DNA of 47,797 nt from Lachnospiraceae bacterium. Lineage in GTDB: Bacteria > Bacillota > Clostridia > Lachnospirales > Lachnospiraceae. The notes beneath the pieces were generated by a model. It saw only the letters and a list, made by a program, of their open reading frames with translations, was not told where the DNA came from and searched no databases. Shown here one piece after another: positions 7,250 to 15,525 of this stretch (the first letter of the stretch is position 1; the number at the start of each line of letters is the position of its first letter). Where the stretch lies: the NCBI GenBank assembly GCA_017521605.1, contig JAFXCD010000040.1:1-47797 (forward strand), given 5' to 3'. A program made the translations under genes and the position numbers.

Positions 7250-7510
7250 ATGGATTCAAATAGTATATCTTCAGAGATTTTACAGATAATCCTATAAATT
7301 GGATAAAATGGGCTATTTGTGTTTGTTGTTTTCATTCTCAGTTATATTGTGGCATTTAAACTTAGTAAAAAACATCTTCTGGATTAAGTATTTTCTACGA
7401 ATGATTTTCAGGCTGGAAATCGAAAATGTATTTTTTATCTTTTGATAATTGCGATTCCGTGGATACTAGCGGCTTTGTGTATGTATCTGTTACAGATTCC
7501 GGTTGCATGA
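7250..7510 (+). pseudogene. Decayed small membrane protein gene
   Basis: A start with a good AAGAGGAT site opens MDSNSISSEI and stops after 15 codons. Coding-looking stretches continue in other frames. One gives DFTDNPINWIKW; a second gives GLFVFVVFILSYIVAF and ends in LSKKHLLD; a third gives CIFYLLIIAIPWILAALCMYLL and stops at 7510. Two hydrophobic spans split over shifted frames suggest a two-helix membrane protein broken by indels. A promoter-like TTGGCG/TACAAT pair lies upstream near 7099-7128. The rest of the interval 7089-7603 holds nothing else that can be supported. Confidence 0.35.
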
Positions 7511-7603
7511 TTAGAAGTTAGATGTTTTGGGATATAGTATTGGAAATACAGCAGATTAGCAAATGATTAAATTTTTGACTAAATTTTAAGTGTTGGAGGA
7601 AAT

Positions 7604-8095
7604 ATGGACGAATTAGTTGATAAATATAAAGAGTTTTTCTACATGTTTAAAGAATTTTGGACAACTGTGTTTGACTTCAATGTGTTTATAGGTATTATCG
7701 GTATTATTGTAGGTATTGTTATATTTGTTATTCTGCTACGCTGGATAAATGAAATAGAATCAAGAAATAAAAAAAAGAAAATGGAAATGGCTATAGCGTT
7801 GGGGCATGTAGTAATGGCAGAACGAACAAAGTTTTGGGATGATGCAGAACCAGGAGAATCACCAGCGACTTCACGATACCACGCTACTTACAGATATGTG
7901 GTTAATGGTAAAAAATATGTATATAGATACTTGGGCGCGAAATATCCGAAAGAGGAAATTCAAATGTATTATATTAACAATCCCCGAAAAGTATTTTGCG
8001 ATTATAATGAAAGTAATTGTCCAAATATTTGTTATTTGCTAACAATCATTGTTGTGATAAGTGTTATCATTGTTGTAGTAAGTGTTATCAATTAG
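7604..8095 (+). CDS. Membrane protein of unknown function, DUF3592-like
   Basis: This 163-residue protein has one strong membrane helix near the N-terminus (about 28-49) and another at the C-terminus (about 145-162). A soluble region lies between, with TSRYHATYRYVVNGKKYVYR followed by YINNPRKVFCDY. That pattern resembles DUF3592, where a beta-rich domain sits between two spans. A GGAGG site lies 6 nt before the start. It is alone on the plus strand among minus-strand genes and ends just before a hairpin that terminates the opposing gene. The family assignment is tentative. Confidence 0.65.
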   Translation: MDELVDKYKEFFYMFKEFWTTVFDFNVFIGIIGIIVGIVIFVILLRWINEIESRNKKKKMEMAIALGHVVMAERTKFWDDAEPGESPATSRYHATYRYVVNGKKYVYRYLGAKYPKEEIQMYYINNPRKVFCDYNESNCPNICYLLTIIVVISVIIVVVSVIN

Positions 8096-8107
8096 TATTA
8101 TATAAAA

Positions 8108-8151
8108 ATTGCTGTGAGGTCCTAATCAGCTAAATAGAATCTCACAGCAAT
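8108..8151 (-). terminator. Terminator after the membrane-tailed XRE gene
   Basis: A perfect 11-bp inverted repeat (8108-8118 and 8141-8151) with a 22-nt loop is followed on the minus strand by TTTTTA. It lies just after the stop of the XRE gene. On the plus strand no T-run follows, so it probably serves only the minus-strand gene. Confidence 0.6.
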
Positions 8152-8154
8152 ACC

Positions 8155-8802
8155 TTATCCTATAATACTATTCACATCTATAAAGTAATAATTATTTCCT
8201 CCAAATGCTTGTATCATGGCAAACACTGCCAGACCAACAGCAACCACAACGATAATCTTAATAACGGTTGCTCCCACTTTGCTCTGCTCAATCTGTTTAA
8301 GTTTACCACTTGCATAAAGCATCACCGCAACAGAAAATGCCAACAGTATGTAAGCCAGTATGGAATTGGCATCCATACATTTGGCAAAAAATATCTTTCC
8401 CGCCATATCCGTAGTTGCTGTTTTCATTACCCCAAAGGTTCTAATCCAATTCAATACAATAACACATAAGGATACAATAAAGCTTGCTATGCTCATCAGC
8501 TTAATCCACTTAAGCATATTTTTCTTTTCCATAGTAGAATAATCGGCCATCTTTACGGCCACCTCTTTTACTTCGCTATTCATGTTTTCTTTTTTCCTTT
8601 CTCCATCGATGATTTCGCGGACATCCACATCATACATCTCTGCAATGGTAACAAGTAAGGAAATGTCGGGCATATAAGCTCCTGTTTCCCATCTTGATAT
8701 GGTACGGCTGGATGTTCCTAGTCTTTCTGCTACTTGTTCCTGCGTAAATCCATTACTCTTACGCAAGTCTCTTAAGAAGTTTCCTATTTTCTTCTGGTCC
8801 AT
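8155..8802 (-). CDS. XRE-family regulator with C-terminal membrane domain
   Basis: Residues 1-65 form a Cro/C1-type HTH (IGNFLRDLRKSNGFTQEQV through SRTISRWETGAYMPDISLL). A linker follows, then three hydrophobic segments (about 105-123, 140-162 and 175-196). The 215-residue form starting MDQKK is preferred because AGGAGG lies 6 nt before it. HTH proteins tied to the membrane in this way are common in Lachnospiraceae, usually next to genes they control, and may respond to an envelope signal. An inverted repeat with extra half-sites about 75 nt upstream is a candidate operator. Confidence 0.8.
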   Translation of the reverse strand: MDQKKIGNFLRDLRKSNGFTQEQVAERLGTSSRTISRWETGAYMPDISLLVTIAEMYDVDVREIIDGERKKENMNSEVKEVAVKMADYSTMEKKNMLKWIKLMSIASFIVSLCVIVLNWIRTFGVMKTATTDMAGKIFFAKCMDANSILAYILLAFSVAVMLYASGKLKQIEQSKVGATVIKIIVVVAVGLAVFAMIQAFGGNNYYFIDVNSIIG

Positions 8803-8877
8803 TTGTTTCCTCCTTTCGAACACAACTTAGCAAAAAATCATCATCCGTAACACGACATAAATAGCGAATTTATACAT

Positions 8878-8908
8878 CGGACAGTTTTGTCCGGTTACAC
8901 ATTTGTCC
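8878..8908 (-). promoter_or_regulatory. Candidate operator between murF and the XRE gene
   Basis: A perfect inverted repeat CGGACA-4 nt-TGTCCG spans 8878-8893 and a third half-site TGTCC lies at 8904-8908. The TTTGTCC repeats are 16 nt apart. The cluster lies after the murF stop and upstream of the XRE start. The hairpin is not followed by a T-run, so an operator for the XRE protein is more likely than a terminator. Confidence 0.4.
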
Positions 8909-8917
8909 TTTTTTGTT

Positions 8918-10279
8918 TTATTTCAACCACTCTACAATCTCCTCAAAATGCATTCCATGGGAAGCTTTCACCAGTACCGTGGCATCTGTGAAATCCTCCG
9001 GCTTATGTGCGGCGAAGAAGGCTTCCTTATCCGTATAATACTCGGGCATGGCACGTAGTTTGACTGCACCTTCATACATTTCCTTAGATAAATTACCAAT
9101 AAATATCATTCCCTCTAAACGGGCCATAGCGGCATACATTCCCACTTCTCTATGAAGTGCCAATTCATCCGTACCCAGCTCAAACATATCTCCTAAGATG
9201 ACTACTTTACGTCCCTGAGCCATCATCAGCAAATCAATAGCCGCCTTCATAGATACAGGGTTGGCATTGTAGCAATCATCAATGACGGTTTTGTCTGCCA
9301 GCTTCATGATATTACTACGACCTCCGGTAGCCTGTACGGAAGCAATTCCTTTCAGAATATCCTCTTCCTCCATGCCAAGCAACTTCCCTACAGTAGCTGC
9401 TGCCAGTGCGTTAATTACCATATGCTGCCCCGGCAAGGGTACACTTGCTTCTAATTCCTTGCCAAACAAGCTCATCTTAAAATCACTGCCAAATAATCCA
9501 TGGTTTTGAATATCCGTAGCCAAGGCAGTCTTATTATCACTGGCCTGCAAACCGAAGAAGAAAGGAGCCTTTCCTTTTACCGCTTTCACCGTAGCCAGCT
9601 TATCGTCATCACCGTTTAGTACCACACATCCGTCTTCCTGCATAAAATCAAATATCTCTGTTTTAGCCTTCAACACACCGTCCCTGTCTATGAGATTCTC
9701 CAAATGACACTGGCCGATATTGGTAATCACACATACATCCGGCTTGGCAATACGACTTAATCGATGCATCTCATCAAAATCACTGATACCCATTTCTACC
9801 ACTGCCACTTCATGCTCTTCACGGATACCTAAAATGGTCAGGGGCAAACCCACTTCGTTATTAAAATTCCCCTGGGTTTTCAGCACATTAAACTTAGCTC
9901 CCAAAGCTGCTGCAATCATCTCCTTGGTACTGGTTTTACCCACACTACCTGTAACCCCTACAAAAGGTATGTTTAACTGCTCTCTATAAAATGCTGCTAC
10001 TTCCTTCAATGCCACAAAAGTATCCTCTACCAATATGTAGGGTATCTCCACAGTAGGTGCCACTTCACAAATCACCAGTGCCGCCTTCTTTTCCGCCACC
10101 TGAGGTATGAAGCTGTGACCATCCACCTTTTCCCCTCTGGTTGCAAAGAATGCGAAGCCTTCCGCCACCTTACGGGAGTCCAGTACTGCACCGGCAATCA
10201 CCTGCTGTTCTTTACCGTTTGCCCCATACAAAGGCTTACTTAAGCATTTTGCAATATTTTCCAAGGTCATATTCCGCAT
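8918..10279 (-). CDS. murF: UDP-MurNAc-tripeptide--D-alanyl-D-alanine ligase
   Basis: MurF adds D-Ala-D-Ala to the UDP-MurNAc-tripeptide, the last cytoplasmic step of peptidoglycan precursor assembly. The 453-residue protein has the Mur-ligase P-loop TGSVGKTSTKEMI (about residues 110-122), the central-domain stretch VAVVEMGISDFDEMHRL and VITNIGQCHLE, and the C-terminal DDCYNANPVSMKAAID typical of MurF. Length is normal. It lies 61 nt downstream of ddl, which makes its D-Ala-D-Ala substrate, so the two form a functional pair. Confidence 0.95.
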   Translation of the reverse strand: MRNMTLENIAKCLSKPLYGANGKEQQVIAGAVLDSRKVAEGFAFFATRGEKVDGHSFIPQVAEKKAALVICEVAPTVEIPYILVEDTFVALKEVAAFYREQLNIPFVGVTGSVGKTSTKEMIAAALGAKFNVLKTQGNFNNEVGLPLTILGIREEHEVAVVEMGISDFDEMHRLSRIAKPDVCVITNIGQCHLENLIDRDGVLKAKTEIFDFMQEDGCVVLNGDDDKLATVKAVKGKAPFFFGLQASDNKTALATDIQNHGLFGSDFKMSLFGKELEASVPLPGQHMVINALAAATVGKLLGMEEEDILKGIASVQATGGRSNIMKLADKTVIDDCYNANPVSMKAAIDLLMMAQGRKVVILGDMFELGTDELALHREVGMYAAMARLEGMIFIGNLSKEMYEGAVKLRAMPEYYTDKEAFFAAHKPEDFTDATVLVKASHGMHFEEIVEWLK

Positions 10280-10340
10280 AGACGGGTCTCCTCTCTAAAC
10301 TACAGAAGAATGCCATAAGCATTCTTCCGTTTAATCATTA

Positions 10341-11372
10341 TTATTCTTCTCTCAAAGATATCTTTATCAGCCACTCACACAAATCCCCATAAGGAACACC
10401 AATAGCCTGCGCCTCCTGTGGCAACAGGGAAGTCGGAGTCATACCGGGAAGGGTATTCGCCTCCAGGCAGTACATTTCGCCGTTTTCTTTTAACATAAAG
10501 TCCATACGGGCATAGTTCTTCAAACGTAAAGTCTTAAATACCTTCTCCGCATACTGCTGCATCTTTACAGTCAATTCCTCACTCAAAACTGCCGGACAGG
10601 TTTCAATGGTAGAGCCTGCCTGGTATTTATTTTTATAGTCATAGAAACCACTGATGGGTGCAATTTCAATAATCGGCAGTGCCTTACCATCTATAACACC
10701 TACGCTGAACTCTCTACCCTTAATATACTGCTCAATAATGATTTCATCGTCATAACGGAAGGAATCTACCTTAGCCTGCTCGTACTCCTCTTCCTTCTCC
10801 ACAATATATGTACCTACACTGGAGCCACCGTTACAGCATTTCACTACCAAAGGGAAAGGTACGGTCTTTGGATCGGTCTCACCCTTTTTCAAATGAATGC
10901 CTGCGGGTGTAGGAATACCATTCTCCCTGAACAATTCTTTGGAAATAGCCTTATCCATAGCAATGGCACTGCTGATATGATCTGTACCGGTATATCGGAT
11001 GCCCATCAAATCAAAGCATGCCTGGATCTTACCGTTCTCGCCCTCTGCACCATGAAGTGCCATAAACACCACATCCGCCTGCTGGCAAAGAGTTAACACA
11101 TTAGGCCCAAAGAAGCTCTTTTTGTAATCAGGACGAAGTGCTAAAATCTGCGCAATATCTGTAATCTCTTCAGACACGCCACGCATGTCTGTTGCCCAAT
11201 CCTTCTCCAGAGCAAATAAATCCTCTGTAAGTTCTCCCGGATATCCCAAAAATACATCTATCAAAATGGCCTGATGGCCTTTTTCCTTCAGTGCTTTATA
11301 AATCCCTGTTCCTGAGGATAGGGATACATCTCTTTCGGTACTGATACCGCCTGCTAATACTACGATTTTCAT
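10341..11372 (-). CDS. ddl: D-alanine--D-alanine ligase
   Basis: Ddl joins two D-Ala residues using ATP to supply MurF. The 343-residue protein has the ATP-grasp layout: N-terminal VVLAGGISTERDVSLSSG, central LVVKCCNGGSSVGT, and the C-terminal metal-binding segment ARMDFMLKENGEMYCLEANTLPGMT. The ligand residues of normal Ddl are present and nothing points to a D-Ala-D-Lac or D-Ala-D-Ser VanA/C type, although specificity is hard to judge from sequence alone. A promoter (TTATCA, 16 nt, TATAAT) lies about 50 nt upstream and probably drives ddl-murF. Confidence 0.95.
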   Translation of the reverse strand: MKIVVLAGGISTERDVSLSSGTGIYKALKEKGHQAILIDVFLGYPGELTEDLFALEKDWATDMRGVSEEITDIAQILALRPDYKKSFFGPNVLTLCQQADVVFMALHGAEGENGKIQACFDLMGIRYTGTDHISSAIAMDKAISKELFRENGIPTPAGIHLKKGETDPKTVPFPLVVKCCNGGSSVGTYIVEKEEEYEQAKVDSFRYDDEIIIEQYIKGREFSVGVIDGKALPIIEIAPISGFYDYKNKYQAGSTIETCPAVLSEELTVKMQQYAEKVFKTLRLKNYARMDFMLKENGEMYCLEANTLPGMTPTSLLPQEAQAIGVPYGDLCEWLIKISLREE

Positions 11373-11422
11373 AGCTTACCTCCGATGAATCTTAGTGATG
11401 GCATCTCAAAGAAACCACATCT

Positions 11423-11450
11423 ATTATAGTATATCCCTTTTCCCTGATAA
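11423..11450 (-). promoter_or_regulatory. Promoter of ddl-murF
   Basis: On the minus strand TTATCA (11445-11450) and a perfect TATAAT (11423-11428) are separated by 16 nt, about 50 nt before the ddl start. It is the only good promoter match between the inverted-repeat element and ddl. Confidence 0.5.
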
Positions 11451-11485
11451 TTTCCATAAAAAAAGAAAGATTTTTTCAAAGAGAC

Positions 11486-11643
11486 GAAACCGGTTTGGTC
11501 CCGGTGCATATATATCCTATTCGGACCCGCTTTCGCTTATGAAAGACGTAACAGCACTAGGCTCGTGAGTGACCTCGCCAAGGGCTGACGTCTTTCAGGG
11601 TACCCTCATTGGGATATATATGCACCGGGACCAAACCGGTTTC
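11486..11643. repeat. 158-bp element with 32-bp perfect inverted terminal repeats
   Basis: The arms at 11486-11517 and 11612-11643 are perfect inverted copies of 32 bp; each contains the palindrome AAACCGGTTT. Inside them a second inverted repeat of 10 bp (11540-11549 with 11588-11597) encloses a 38-nt centre. There is no open frame, and no transposase or T-rich tail directly after the stem. It lies between the LytM-like gene and ddl, both on the minus strand. It may be a miniature inverted-repeat element or a stable RNA hairpin that insulates the two genes. No target-site duplication was recognised. Confidence 0.75.
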
Positions 11644-11656
11644 TGAGCTTACGTTC

Positions 11657-12538
11657 TTACATCAATTCCTCCGGGTTTACTGCCACACCGTCTTTGGTTA
11701 ATCCAAAATACAGATTTGCACCTTCCACACTGTAGTAAATGGTAGGTTCAGCCACATTAGCAATAGTCTGTCCTGCAGTTACGGTAGAACCAATTACTAC
11801 ATTCACATCCTTTAGCTGGCCGTAAGTGGCCTGATAGCCATTGCCTAAGTCCAATACTACAACCTGTCCCAGCTCTTCATTGTGGTACATATCTATTACG
11901 ATACCATCAGCACAGGAAATCACCTGATTACCTACCTCTGCTTTGTAAATCACTGCAGGATTGTATTTATACTGATCCAGTGTCGCAAAATATATGGTAT
12001 TGTCCATATTGAAATGCATCAGTACTTCATTTCCAATAGGTGCAATTAACCCCTCCTCTTCCGTAAAGGTGAATGCCTGTGGCACAACCTGCGGAGCCTC
12101 TTCGATAATAGGTTCCTCCACAATATCTGTAAGTCCGGGGATTTCTACCATACCGGAATCCACCTCGGCCACATCAAAATCGATAATACTGTCTTCTCTA
12201 GGCATATAATCCAACTCCCCATCTACCATAGGAGCCTCCTCAATCTTAGGAATATTCACTTTGATTTCCGTACCTGTATTACCTTTGTCTGCCACTTCCA
12301 CAGGAGGAACCAACTCATCTACCAGCTTAGCATACCGGTCTTCTACATTGTTCTCCATCTGCGCCAAATCAATAGAGAATTCATCCTGCTTTTCCTGAGC
12401 ATTCTTTTCTTTCATGTATACCCCTGTCAACGTTAATGCTGCCATCACCGCAGCTGCAGATGTGACCATAATAGCTCTTTCTCTTTTGATTGATGCTTTT
12501 CTGTTTTTATAAGGTCTAATTTGTTTATCCATACACAT
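11657..12538 (-). CDS. Membrane-anchored LytM/M23-like protein lacking zinc ligands
   Basis: This 293-residue protein has a basic N-terminus, one membrane span (about 23-42), a long acidic linker and a C-terminal LytM-like beta domain. In active M23 endopeptidases the core reads Y-x-H-L and H-x-H-F. Here the matching positions read YGQL (YQATYGQLKDVNV) and NLYF (GANLYFGLTKDG), so the expected zinc-binding histidines are missing. Such domains act as scaffolds, as in Bacillus SpoIIQ. A role in envelope or engulfment assembly is plausible but not shown. Two closely spaced ATG codons, two codons apart, share one ribosome binding site, so the exact start is uncertain. Confidence 0.75.
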   Translation of the reverse strand: MCMDKQIRPYKNRKASIKRERAIMVTSAAAVMAALTLTGVYMKEKNAQEKQDEFSIDLAQMENNVEDRYAKLVDELVPPVEVADKGNTGTEIKVNIPKIEEAPMVDGELDYMPREDSIIDFDVAEVDSGMVEIPGLTDIVEEPIIEEAPQVVPQAFTFTEEEGLIAPIGNEVLMHFNMDNTIYFATLDQYKYNPAVIYKAEVGNQVISCADGIVIDMYHNEELGQVVVLDLGNGYQATYGQLKDVNVVIGSTVTAGQTIANVAEPTIYYSVEGANLYFGLTKDGVAVNPEELM

Positions 12539-12620
12539 ACCACTCCTTTTTCATGCTTTTGTTGTCATATTACTATTCTTTCCCATGGTACGTGCTTTAT
12601 TCATAAAAATACGAACATAA

Positions 12621-12660
12621 AAAACACTATGACTTATTTTTCAACAAATCATAGTGTTTT
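12621..12660 (-). terminator. Terminator of the hydratase/SseB-like unit
   Basis: A perfect 12-bp inverted repeat (12621-12632 and 12649-12660) with a 16-nt AT-rich loop is followed on the minus strand by a T-run. It lies 6 nt after the stop of the SseB-like gene and separates that unit from the LytM-like gene. Confidence 0.8.
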
Positions 12661-12666
12661 ACTCAA

Positions 12667-13125
12667 TTACATTTCCTGCGAATAATTGCTCTTATCAAGC
12701 ATACCGCGAATCATATCCTTGGTGATTACCAGATTGTGGTCAAAAGGATTAATCACTACACCATTCACTTCACAATCAGGTTTTAATAACATATGCACAT
12801 AATCACTAAACTTAAGTGCAAATACCTGATGAGGTGTCTGACCCTTCCATCTCTTTAATTCTTCCATGTCTGTATAGCCCATGAAATATCCCTTGTCATC
12901 ACTGGCTTTTAACAATAAGAAATTAATAGCTCTGTCTGCTTCCGCCCTGGCAATACCTTCCTCATTGGCAACCAATGGCGGATCCACCACTACAGGTGCT
13001 AAAAATCTGGCACGCAAAATCTCCTGCATTACCATATTCCGATGATCCTGTGTATTCTCAGCTCTTAAAAGCTCTAATGCCCCCATCAGCATAGGATTAT
13101 TAATTGTTTTCTGCTTTTCGCTCAT
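12667..13125 (-). CDS. SseB-like N-terminal domain protein
   Basis: This 152-residue protein has the features of the SseB N-terminal domain: an alpha-helical start (NPMLMGALELLRAENTQDHRN), a beta strand with RFLAPVVV, then LLLKASDDKGYFMGYTDMEELKRW and VFALKFSDYVHMLL. The domain is widespread in Clostridia, often as a short stand-alone protein, and its role is not well defined. It starts 14 nt after the hydratase gene and ends at a strong terminator, so both are cotranscribed. No membrane segment or signal peptide is present. Confidence 0.75.
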   Translation of the reverse strand: MSEKQKTINNPMLMGALELLRAENTQDHRNMVMQEILRARFLAPVVVDPPLVANEEGIARAEADRAINFLLLKASDDKGYFMGYTDMEELKRWKGQTPHQVFALKFSDYVHMLLKPDCEVNGVVINPFDHNLVITKDMIRGMLDKSNYSQEM

Positions 13126-13139
13126 ACTCTTTCCCCTTA

Positions 13140-15428
13140 TTAAACTCTGTTATAGTTAATCAAACAACCCTTCAAAATAATCTGACGCTCTTCATCGGTT
13201 AACTCTCCCAGCTTCAAATCAAATGCAGTCAAGTTATTTTCTTTTACTACATACGCCTTAATCACTTCAGTTTTGTTCTCAACAGCCGCTTTAATACCGG
13301 GTACAAATAAGTAATCCAAATTTTTGAAAGGAAGCTCTCCCTCCTGAATCAGGAAAGGAAGCATACCCCAGTTAATCAGGTTGGAACGATAACGCTTGGT
13401 AGCATATTCGTTAGCAATGTTTGCCCAACCGCCAAGCACCTTCTGGCAACTTGCTGCCTGCTCTCTCGCAGAACCATCACCGGGCTTCACTGCGAAGATA
13501 GTAGAACCGAAACCGGTGTTTGTAGAATCTGCATCCGCAAACTTCTCACGAACCGCTTTCATCACATCAGCCACTTCCGCTACTGCTTCACAAGGCTTCT
13601 GACCTTCCATACGAGCCTTTTCAGCTTTCTGGATTTCTTTTGCGCGGCCTACATACATAGGATCCTTTCTGGAAAGTGCAAACTCAGCCAGCCCCAAAGG
13701 ATTGGAACGATAGCTTGAAGTTTCACCGGAAGGAATCAACTCATCAGTAGTGGTTACAGGGTCATGGATTTCGCTGACTACCTTAAGAACTAAGTTCTCA
13801 GGAAGTGCTCCCATAGCCGGCCAGTCCTTAATGTTGGGTCCTAACTGGATTTCCACATCGGGATCTGCCACACCCTTGGAATCAAATACGCGGTTAGCGT
13901 AAATATTACTATCATAATGATATTTGTATTTGTTAAGTTCACCGTCAAACTCAGTAGCTGGTGTAAGTACGCCCTGATTAGCAGCAGTTGCTGCGATAGA
14001 ACGTGCATCCATCAGTGCTACAGAAGAAATCTGACCATTCTGCAACTTAGAACCTTCTCTGTTAGGGAAGTTTCTGGTTGAATGACGAATACTGAACGCA
14101 TTGTTTGCAGGAGTATCTCCGGCACCGAAGCAAGGTCCGCAGAATGCGGTCTTCATTACTGCACCTGTTTCCAGAATCGTTGCTGCACAACCATTCTTAA
14201 TGAGTTCCATATATACAGGCATGGAAGCAGGATATACGCTTAAGGTAAATCCATCGGAACCGATGTATCTGCCCTTTAAGATATCTGCTGCCGCACAAAT
14301 GTTTTCGAAACCGCCACCTGCACAACCTGCGATGATACCCTGGTCAACCATGAACTTGCCGTTCTTTACTTTATTCTTTAAATTGAAATCAACTGCACCA
14401 TCTAAGGATACCAATGCTCTCTTTTCAGTTTCATCCAAGATGTCCATAAGATTTGCATTTAACTCTTCGATAGTGTAAGTATTGCTGGGATGGAAAGGCA
14501 TTGCAATCATGGGACGAATCTTTGATAAGTCAACCATAATCATACCATCATAGTATGCCACTTCTCCCGGATTTAACTCCTTGTACTCTTCCTTACGTCC
14601 GTGAATCTCGTAGAACTCTTTGATTTCATCATCAGTTCTCCAGATAGAAGATAAACAGGTTGTTTCAGTGGTCATAACATCCACACCTATACGGAAGTCA
14701 GCGCTTAAAGAACTTACGCCGGGACCTACGAATTCCATAACCTTATTCTTTACAAAACCATTGGCAAATACAGCACCAATAATAGCCAGCGCCACGTCCT
14801 GAGGACCTACGCCCTTTACAGGTTCACCTGTCATGTAAACACCTACTACACCTGGCATATTAATGTCATAAGTCTGGTTCAAAAGCTGCTTAACCAGCTC
14901 AGGACCACCTTCACCTACTGCCATGGTACCGAGTGCACCGTAACGGGTATGGGAGTCAGAACCTAAAATCATCTTACCGCCGCCTGCCAGCATTTCTCTT
15001 GCAAACTGGTGAATAACTGCCTGATGAGGAGGCACATATACACCACCATACTTCTTTGCACAGGAAAGACCAAACATGTGGTCATCCTCGTTGATAGTAC
15101 CACCTACTGCACACAAAGAGTTATGACAGTTGGTAAGTACATAGGGCATAGGGAATTTCTGAAGTCCTGATGCTCTTGCAGTCTGGATAATACCTACAAA
15201 GGTAATATCGTGACTGGTCAATTTGTCAAACTTGATTTTTAACTTATCCATATTGCCGGAGGTATTGTGGTCTGCCAAAATACCATAAGCAATAGTCTGC
15301 TTTGCCGCTTCTGCCTTTGCTACTTCCTTACCGGTTTTGCTTTTAATGGCAGCTAAGCTTTCCGCATTATCCTCAACGATTTCGGTGCCATTTACTAAAT
15401 AAGCCCCGCCATTTAATAACTTAATCAT
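13140..15428 (-). CDS. Aconitase-superfamily hydratase (YbhJ-like)
   Basis: This 762-residue enzyme belongs to the aconitase superfamily. It carries [11 protein letters not shown], the motif of the aconitase active site, and cysteines suited to bind a 4Fe-4S cluster in [13 protein letters not shown] and [11 protein letters not shown]. The C-terminal swivel domain ([18 protein letters not shown]) contains the substrate-binding Arg pattern. Length and the [14 protein letters not shown] region fit the YbhJ group better than citrate-cycle aconitase AcnA/AcnB, so the substrate may differ. It has its own promoter and is followed by an SseB-like gene. No citrate synthase or isocitrate dehydrogenase is nearby. 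Confidence 0.85.
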   Translation of the reverse strand: MIKLLNGGAYLVNGTEIVEDNAESLAAIKSKTGKEVAKAEAAKQTIAYGILADHNTSGNMDKLKIKFDKLTSHDITFVGIIQTARASGLQKFPMPYVLTNCHNSLCAVGGTINEDDHMFGLSCAKKYGGVYVPPHQAVIHQFAREMLAGGGKMILGSDSHTRYGALGTMAVGEGGPELVKQLLNQTYDINMPGVVGVYMTGEPVKGVGPQDVALAIIGAVFANGFVKNKVMEFVGPGVSSLSADFRIGVDVMTTETTCLSSIWRTDDEIKEFYEIHGRKEEYKELNPGEVAYYDGMIMVDLSKIRPMIAMPFHPSNTYTIEELNANLMDILDETEKRALVSLDGAVDFNLKNKVKNGKFMVDQGIIAGCAGGGFENICAAADILKGRYIGSDGFTLSVYPASMPVYMELIKNGCAATILETGAVMKTAFCGPCFGAGDTPANNAFSIRHSTRNFPNREGSKLQNGQISSVALMDARSIAATAANQGVLTPATEFDGELNKYKYHYDSNIYANRVFDSKGVADPDVEIQLGPNIKDWPAMGALPENLVLKVVSEIHDPVTTTDELIPSGETSSYRSNPLGLAEFALSRKDPMYVGRAKEIQKAEKARMEGQKPCEAVAEVADVMKAVREKFADADSTNTGFGSTIFAVKPGDGSAREQAASCQKVLGGWANIANEYATKRYRSNLINWGMLPFLIQEGELPFKNLDYLFVPGIKAAVENKTEVIKAYVVKENNLTAFDLKLGELTDEERQIILKGCLINYNRV

Positions 15429-15481
15429 AATACTTTCCCTCTTTTCTCATACCGCTTTTCTAATTAACGATACTAAAAATC

Positions 15482-15510
15482 ATTATAATAGAAAGCTTTC
15501 TCTTATGCAA
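15482..15510 (-). promoter_or_regulatory. Promoter of the hydratase operon with palindromic spacer
   Basis: On the minus strand TTGCAT (15505-15510) and a perfect TATAAT (15482-15487) are 17 nt apart. The spacer contains the 10-bp palindrome GAAAGCTTTC (15491-15500), which could be an operator. The start codon of the hydratase lies about 50 nt downstream. Confidence 0.6.
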
Positions 15511-15525
15511 TGAAAAATTATTTCT

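Noticed and set aside
7117-7335. 72-codon minus-strand frame
   Set aside because: It is antisense to the decayed membrane gene, has no ribosome binding site and a low-quality composition.
8878-8893. Hairpin CGGACA/TGTCCG as terminator of murF
   Set aside because: No T-run follows on the minus strand and extra half-sites suggest an operator; no murF terminator was assigned.
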